Of a DNA stretch of 50,435 bases, positions 47,003-50,435 are shown in pieces. Source of the stretch: Ophiosphaerella korrae (lineage: Eukaryota > Ascomycota > Dothideomycetes > Pleosporales > Phaeosphaeriaceae); the NCBI GenBank assembly GCA_028456385.1, contig JALNQF010000305.1, forward strand, positions 1 through 50,435, in the 5' to 3' direction. Both the position numbers and the translations under genes were made by a program. Within the stretch, counting starts at the first letter, position 1. Every line of letters begins with the position of its first letter. The notes beneath the pieces were generated by a model that was not told the DNA's origin, ran no database searches, and saw only the letters and a program-made list of their open reading frames with translations.

Positions 47003-47463
47003 TATTATAGGTTACCTAGGGTTAACTTCCTAGTAGCCTTTCTAAGTTATTAGTAGATTAGGAAGTAATAACAAAAGCTTATATAGTAATTAGTAATAAC
47101 TAAAAACAATAGTTATTTTATGTGTATAATATTAAGTATTAGCGTTCTAGGTTAGAGATTAGATTACTAATATTATCCTAATAATACGTATCTTATTAAC
47201 TATATACTTGTATTAATCTATTTATATAATATTATAGATTGCTACTAATCTATTAATATATAACTATAGATTACTTTAATCTATCTATATATTATTATAG
47301 ATTACTTCTAATCTATTTATACGTAATTATAGATTACTACTACGTATCTTAGTTATAAGTAACTTTCTAATTAAAGTTATTACTCTACTCGTCCTATACT
47401 TTGTTAGCACCTAAGTTAAGACTAATTAGCTCTAACTTAATTTCTCTTATTATATCTATAACA
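47003..47463 (-). repeat. 3' LTR of element 4
   Basis: 461 bp. In plus orientation it begins TATTATAGG and ends CTATAACA, the complement of a TGTTATAG start. It contains the same four-unit AATCTATxxATAT tandem block as element 3. Confidence 0.88.
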
Positions 47464-47479
47464 CTATCTCCTTCTCTAG

Positions 47480-48105
47480 ATAGGTTCTAGTTTATCTATC
47501 CTAGAGCTAAAGTTATTAATTTAGTTTCTTTATTAATATAGAGTTCTTTATCTTCTCTTATACTTACAAAATCTACTCTTTATTATCCTTAATTAGTAGA
47601 TTATATATTACGCTATAGTATTACTATATTTCTTTATTTTTATTATAAATCTTTAAATCCTCTTATAGAGTATATTTCTTTAAAATATAGTAAGGCCTAT
47701 AAGGTATATATTTATACTAGTACTTATATATTTTATAATCTTTCTTATATATCTCTTATAGAATATAGGTTAATAATACTTATTTACGCGTCTATACTTA
47801 TTTATAATAAAGAAAGCTATTAACTATACTTAAGATAAACTATCTAAATAGATTACTAAGGCTAAAAAAGAATATAATTAGATTCTAAGTATATAAGTAG
47901 AAAATTATACTTGTCTAATTTATCTTTATAAGATAAAAGCTTTAAATAATAAGAAGTTTATTATATAAGCTACTCTTATAGAGTCTAAGCTTAATTTTAA
48001 AGCTATAGTAAAGGCTACTTCTATTATATTAGGTATTCTTATTACCTCTCTATTTAGTAGTAGTAATATTAGTTCTCCTAGTTTACTTTAAGGTGTTCTA
48101 GAGAG
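47480..48105 (+). pseudogene. Possible antisense ORF of element 4 (plus strand)
   Basis: The plus frame from about 47,490 reads R-A-K-V-I-N-L-V-S-L-L-I, then S-K-A-Y-K-V-Y-I-Y-T near 47,690 and L-Q/stop-D-K-S-F-K near 47,935. It aligns with the antisense frames of elements 1 and 2, including a gap of about four codons that keeps the frame. Interruptions are TAA or TAG. No function is known. Confidence 0.38.
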
Positions 48106-50435
48106 TTTTAATTTTAGAACTACTCTAGTTTCTTAGAGTAATTAAGATTATCTTCTAGTTCCTATATATTTTCCTATAGTTATCCTTTTTTATCTATTCT
48201 TATCTATTTTACTAAGTAATAGTTTCTTCTATTATAAAACTAGTATACTAAGATTTTTTTAACTTTTTATTCTTCTTATTCTCTATATATATCTACTTTG
48301 TATACTAGTAGTTCTACGTTTTATAGTACTATTTTAAGTAGTACTACATAGAAAGTTAGGTATATCCTTATTTTATTTAGTAGCTTTAGTTTAAATATAA
48401 CTAGTATAACTTCTTTCTAAATTTTATATAGTCTTATCTTAACGTAATCTAGTTTTAGGCTTAGTTATTTACTTTTAATATTTTTTTATACTAACTATAC
48501 TTTTTCTCTTTTTTTAAATTAAGGTCTCTCTTTATACTTTTTATTATAGTATTTTACTATTTAATTATATAGGAATTCTACGTCCTATCTTAATTAGTTA
48601 TATATATCTCTAAGTCTATTAGCGAAATTTTCTCTTTTTAGAGACTAAGATATCTAAGTTCTTAGTATTTAGTATACGTTAGGATTAAATCTATAGTTTA
48701 TAAAGAAAAGTAATACTCTTATTACTATATTTTTTACGCTATTATATACTAACTATACTATAGGTAATAGTTATACCTAATTGTTCTAGTTATAGTTAAG
48801 GTAGTATCTTTAGTATTGTTCTACTATCTAATTTATTTATTCTAATTATCTATCTATTTATAAGTAATATATAGTAGATATTACGTATTATATTCCTAAT
48901 TACGCTATTATTATTCTCTATAGTTTTAATATAAATCTTATATCTTTATCTATAATAATCTTATCTAGTAGTCTATATTAACTAATTATAGTTCCTAGAA
49001 CCTAGTATATAGTAACTTCTATCCTACTTTTTTTTTTATATAGTCTAAAGTATAAGTACTTTATAAGTTTATCTACTATTATTAAGATTCTATTATACTT
49101 AACTCCTAATATTAAGTCTTTAGACTTAGGTAGCTTTATAATAAAGTCTATTATAATAACTCTTTATAGTTATTCTAGTACTTTTACTAGTTATAGTATT
49201 CTATATAGTATATATCTACTATATTTATTTCTTTAGTATTCTATACAATCTTATAGTACTTCTATTACTAGTTATCTTACTTTTAGGATATAGTAGTTTT
49301 ATAGTAGTCTATCTAGAGTTTTATTAATTTCTTAGTATCTATATACTAGTAATTTATAGAATTATTATATAAATTCTCTTTAGAACTTCTTTAGGATATA
49401 TATTCTTCTATAGGCTTATATAAGTCTTTCTTAGATTTCTAATTTCTCTACTTCTTTAGATACTTCTTACGTTATTTTCTAAATCTATTTATCTAGCTTA
49501 CTACTCTTTCTCTTAAGTATTATAACTATTTTAGGTATATTTAAGACTAAGTATCCTTCTTTATTCTATACTAGAACTATACTAGTAGTATTTACTTCTT
49601 CTTAAAAGTCTAGTCTTTTACTAAAGGCGTCTATAAATTAGTTATCTTTTCTTTTTATATATATAATTTCTAAGTTAAATATTAATAAGAATTCTTACTA
49701 TCTTATATAGTATTATAATAAGTCTTTATTTATTATAAATCTTATAAAATTCTTATAGTCTATATAAACCTTTATTTAGTATTTTACTCTTTATAAATAT
49801 ACTCTCTATTATTTAAACGCTTTATAGATTACTAGTATTTCCTTGTTATAGATTAGGTAGTTAAGCTCTACTAGCTTTATTTTCTTAGAAAAGTATTTAA
49901 CTAAGTATTTTTTTTTAGCCTCTAGGTCTTCTTATAATAGTACTATTCTATAGACTAAGTTAGATACGTCTATTTTTACTATTACTAGTAGGTCTAAGTT
50001 ATATATTATAATAACTAGGTTTTTTATAAACTTTCTTTTAATCTTATTAAATACTTTATTATATTCTTTTATTTATTTAAATAGCGTATCTTTCTTTATA
50101 AGTCTAGTTATTAGTTCTATATCTTTAGACTATTCTACTATTAATTTTCTATAAAAGTTTACTAACCTATAAAATTATTATACCTCTTTTAGGTTCTTTA
50201 GTATTAGCTATTTATTAATTAACTTAATCTTCTCTAAGTCTATCTTAATTTTTCCTAGTTTAATAATAAATCCTAAAAAGTCTATTTCTTTTATATAGAA
50301 TTTATACTTTCTTATCTTAAAGAATAAATTATTTTTTACTAGCTTTTCTAGCACTTTATATATATATTATATATATTCTTCTTCTATTTCTAAGAATATA
50401 AAGATATTATCTAAGTATATAAATATAAATACGTC

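Larger units (their letters stand above)
37550..50435. other. Right AT-rich, RIP-mutated transposon block
   Basis: Composition drops from balanced to strongly AT-rich between about 37,550 and 38,530 and stays so to the end. All recognised content is transposon-derived, with RIP-type replacements. No host gene, tRNA or rRNA was seen. Confidence 0.88.
47003..50435 (-). mobile_element. Chromovirus element 4, minus strand, 3' part (runs off the window)
   Basis: On the plus strand it starts with the complement of an LTR (47003-47463). Internal sequence then reads on the minus strand: a 3' region, a chromodomain (about 48,255-48,105), integrase (about 49,400-48,800), RNase H, and RT up to the window end. 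The window ends inside the RT YxDD box (minus strand D-V-F-I-F-I-Y-L-D). It is inserted in element 3. RIP-type stops occur throughout. Confidence 0.9.

Overview
The window looks like a chromosome segment of a filamentous ascomycete (Pezizomycotina). Three things point there: a bipartite base composition with two very AT-rich blocks around a GC-balanced gene island; transposons in the AT-rich blocks that are riddled with C-to-T and G-to-A changes, read as the mark of repeat-induced point mutation (RIP); and genes with short 45-65 nt introns that carry fungal branch points. The species cannot be named from sequence alone.

Layout. Positions 1 to about 23,250 are AT-rich and made of nested, mutated transposons. 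A Ty1/copia element is split by a complete Ty3/gypsy chromovirus (580-7689, target duplication ATACT). Next comes a cluster of inverted and direct repeats, a foldback MITE (12937-13363), and a second complete chromovirus (15429-22456, target duplication TAGCT). From about 23,250 to 37,550 lies the gene island. From about 37,550 to 50,435 the sequence is AT-rich again: a transposase remnant, a copia LTR, a Fot1/pogo-type DNA transposon carrying a second copy of the foldback MITE, a 3.7 kb element with inverted ends, a truncated plus-strand chromovirus (45908-47002), and a minus-strand chromovirus inserted into it (47003 to the window end).

The gene island holds what reads as a compact, undescribed fungal RiPP (ribosomally made, modified peptide) cluster. 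It contains a secreted precursor with three 20-residue repeats separated by Arg-Arg Kex2 sites (25786-26159, minus); a divergent UstYa/DUF3328 oxidase with both HxxHC motifs (26743-27736, plus); a POT/PTR2 oligopeptide transporter (28554-30242, minus); and a proline-iminopeptidase-like hydrolase (31199-32165, plus). The expected order is secretion and Kex2 cleavage of the precursor, oxidative modification by the UstYa protein, further trimming by peptidases, and transport. The predicted cores contain no Tyr, Phe, Trp or Cys, unlike the tyrosine-centred ustiloxin and phomopsin cores, so the chemistry would differ. A SAT4-type seven-helix membrane protein (33016-34373, plus) follows. A CorA-like transporter gene (35567-37501, minus) with an in-frame TAA closes the island next to the RIP-affected flank.

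Exon structures were deduced by eye from splice signals and family motifs. Coordinates inside the CorA gene may be off by one base. Boundaries of repeats without clean termini are approximate.
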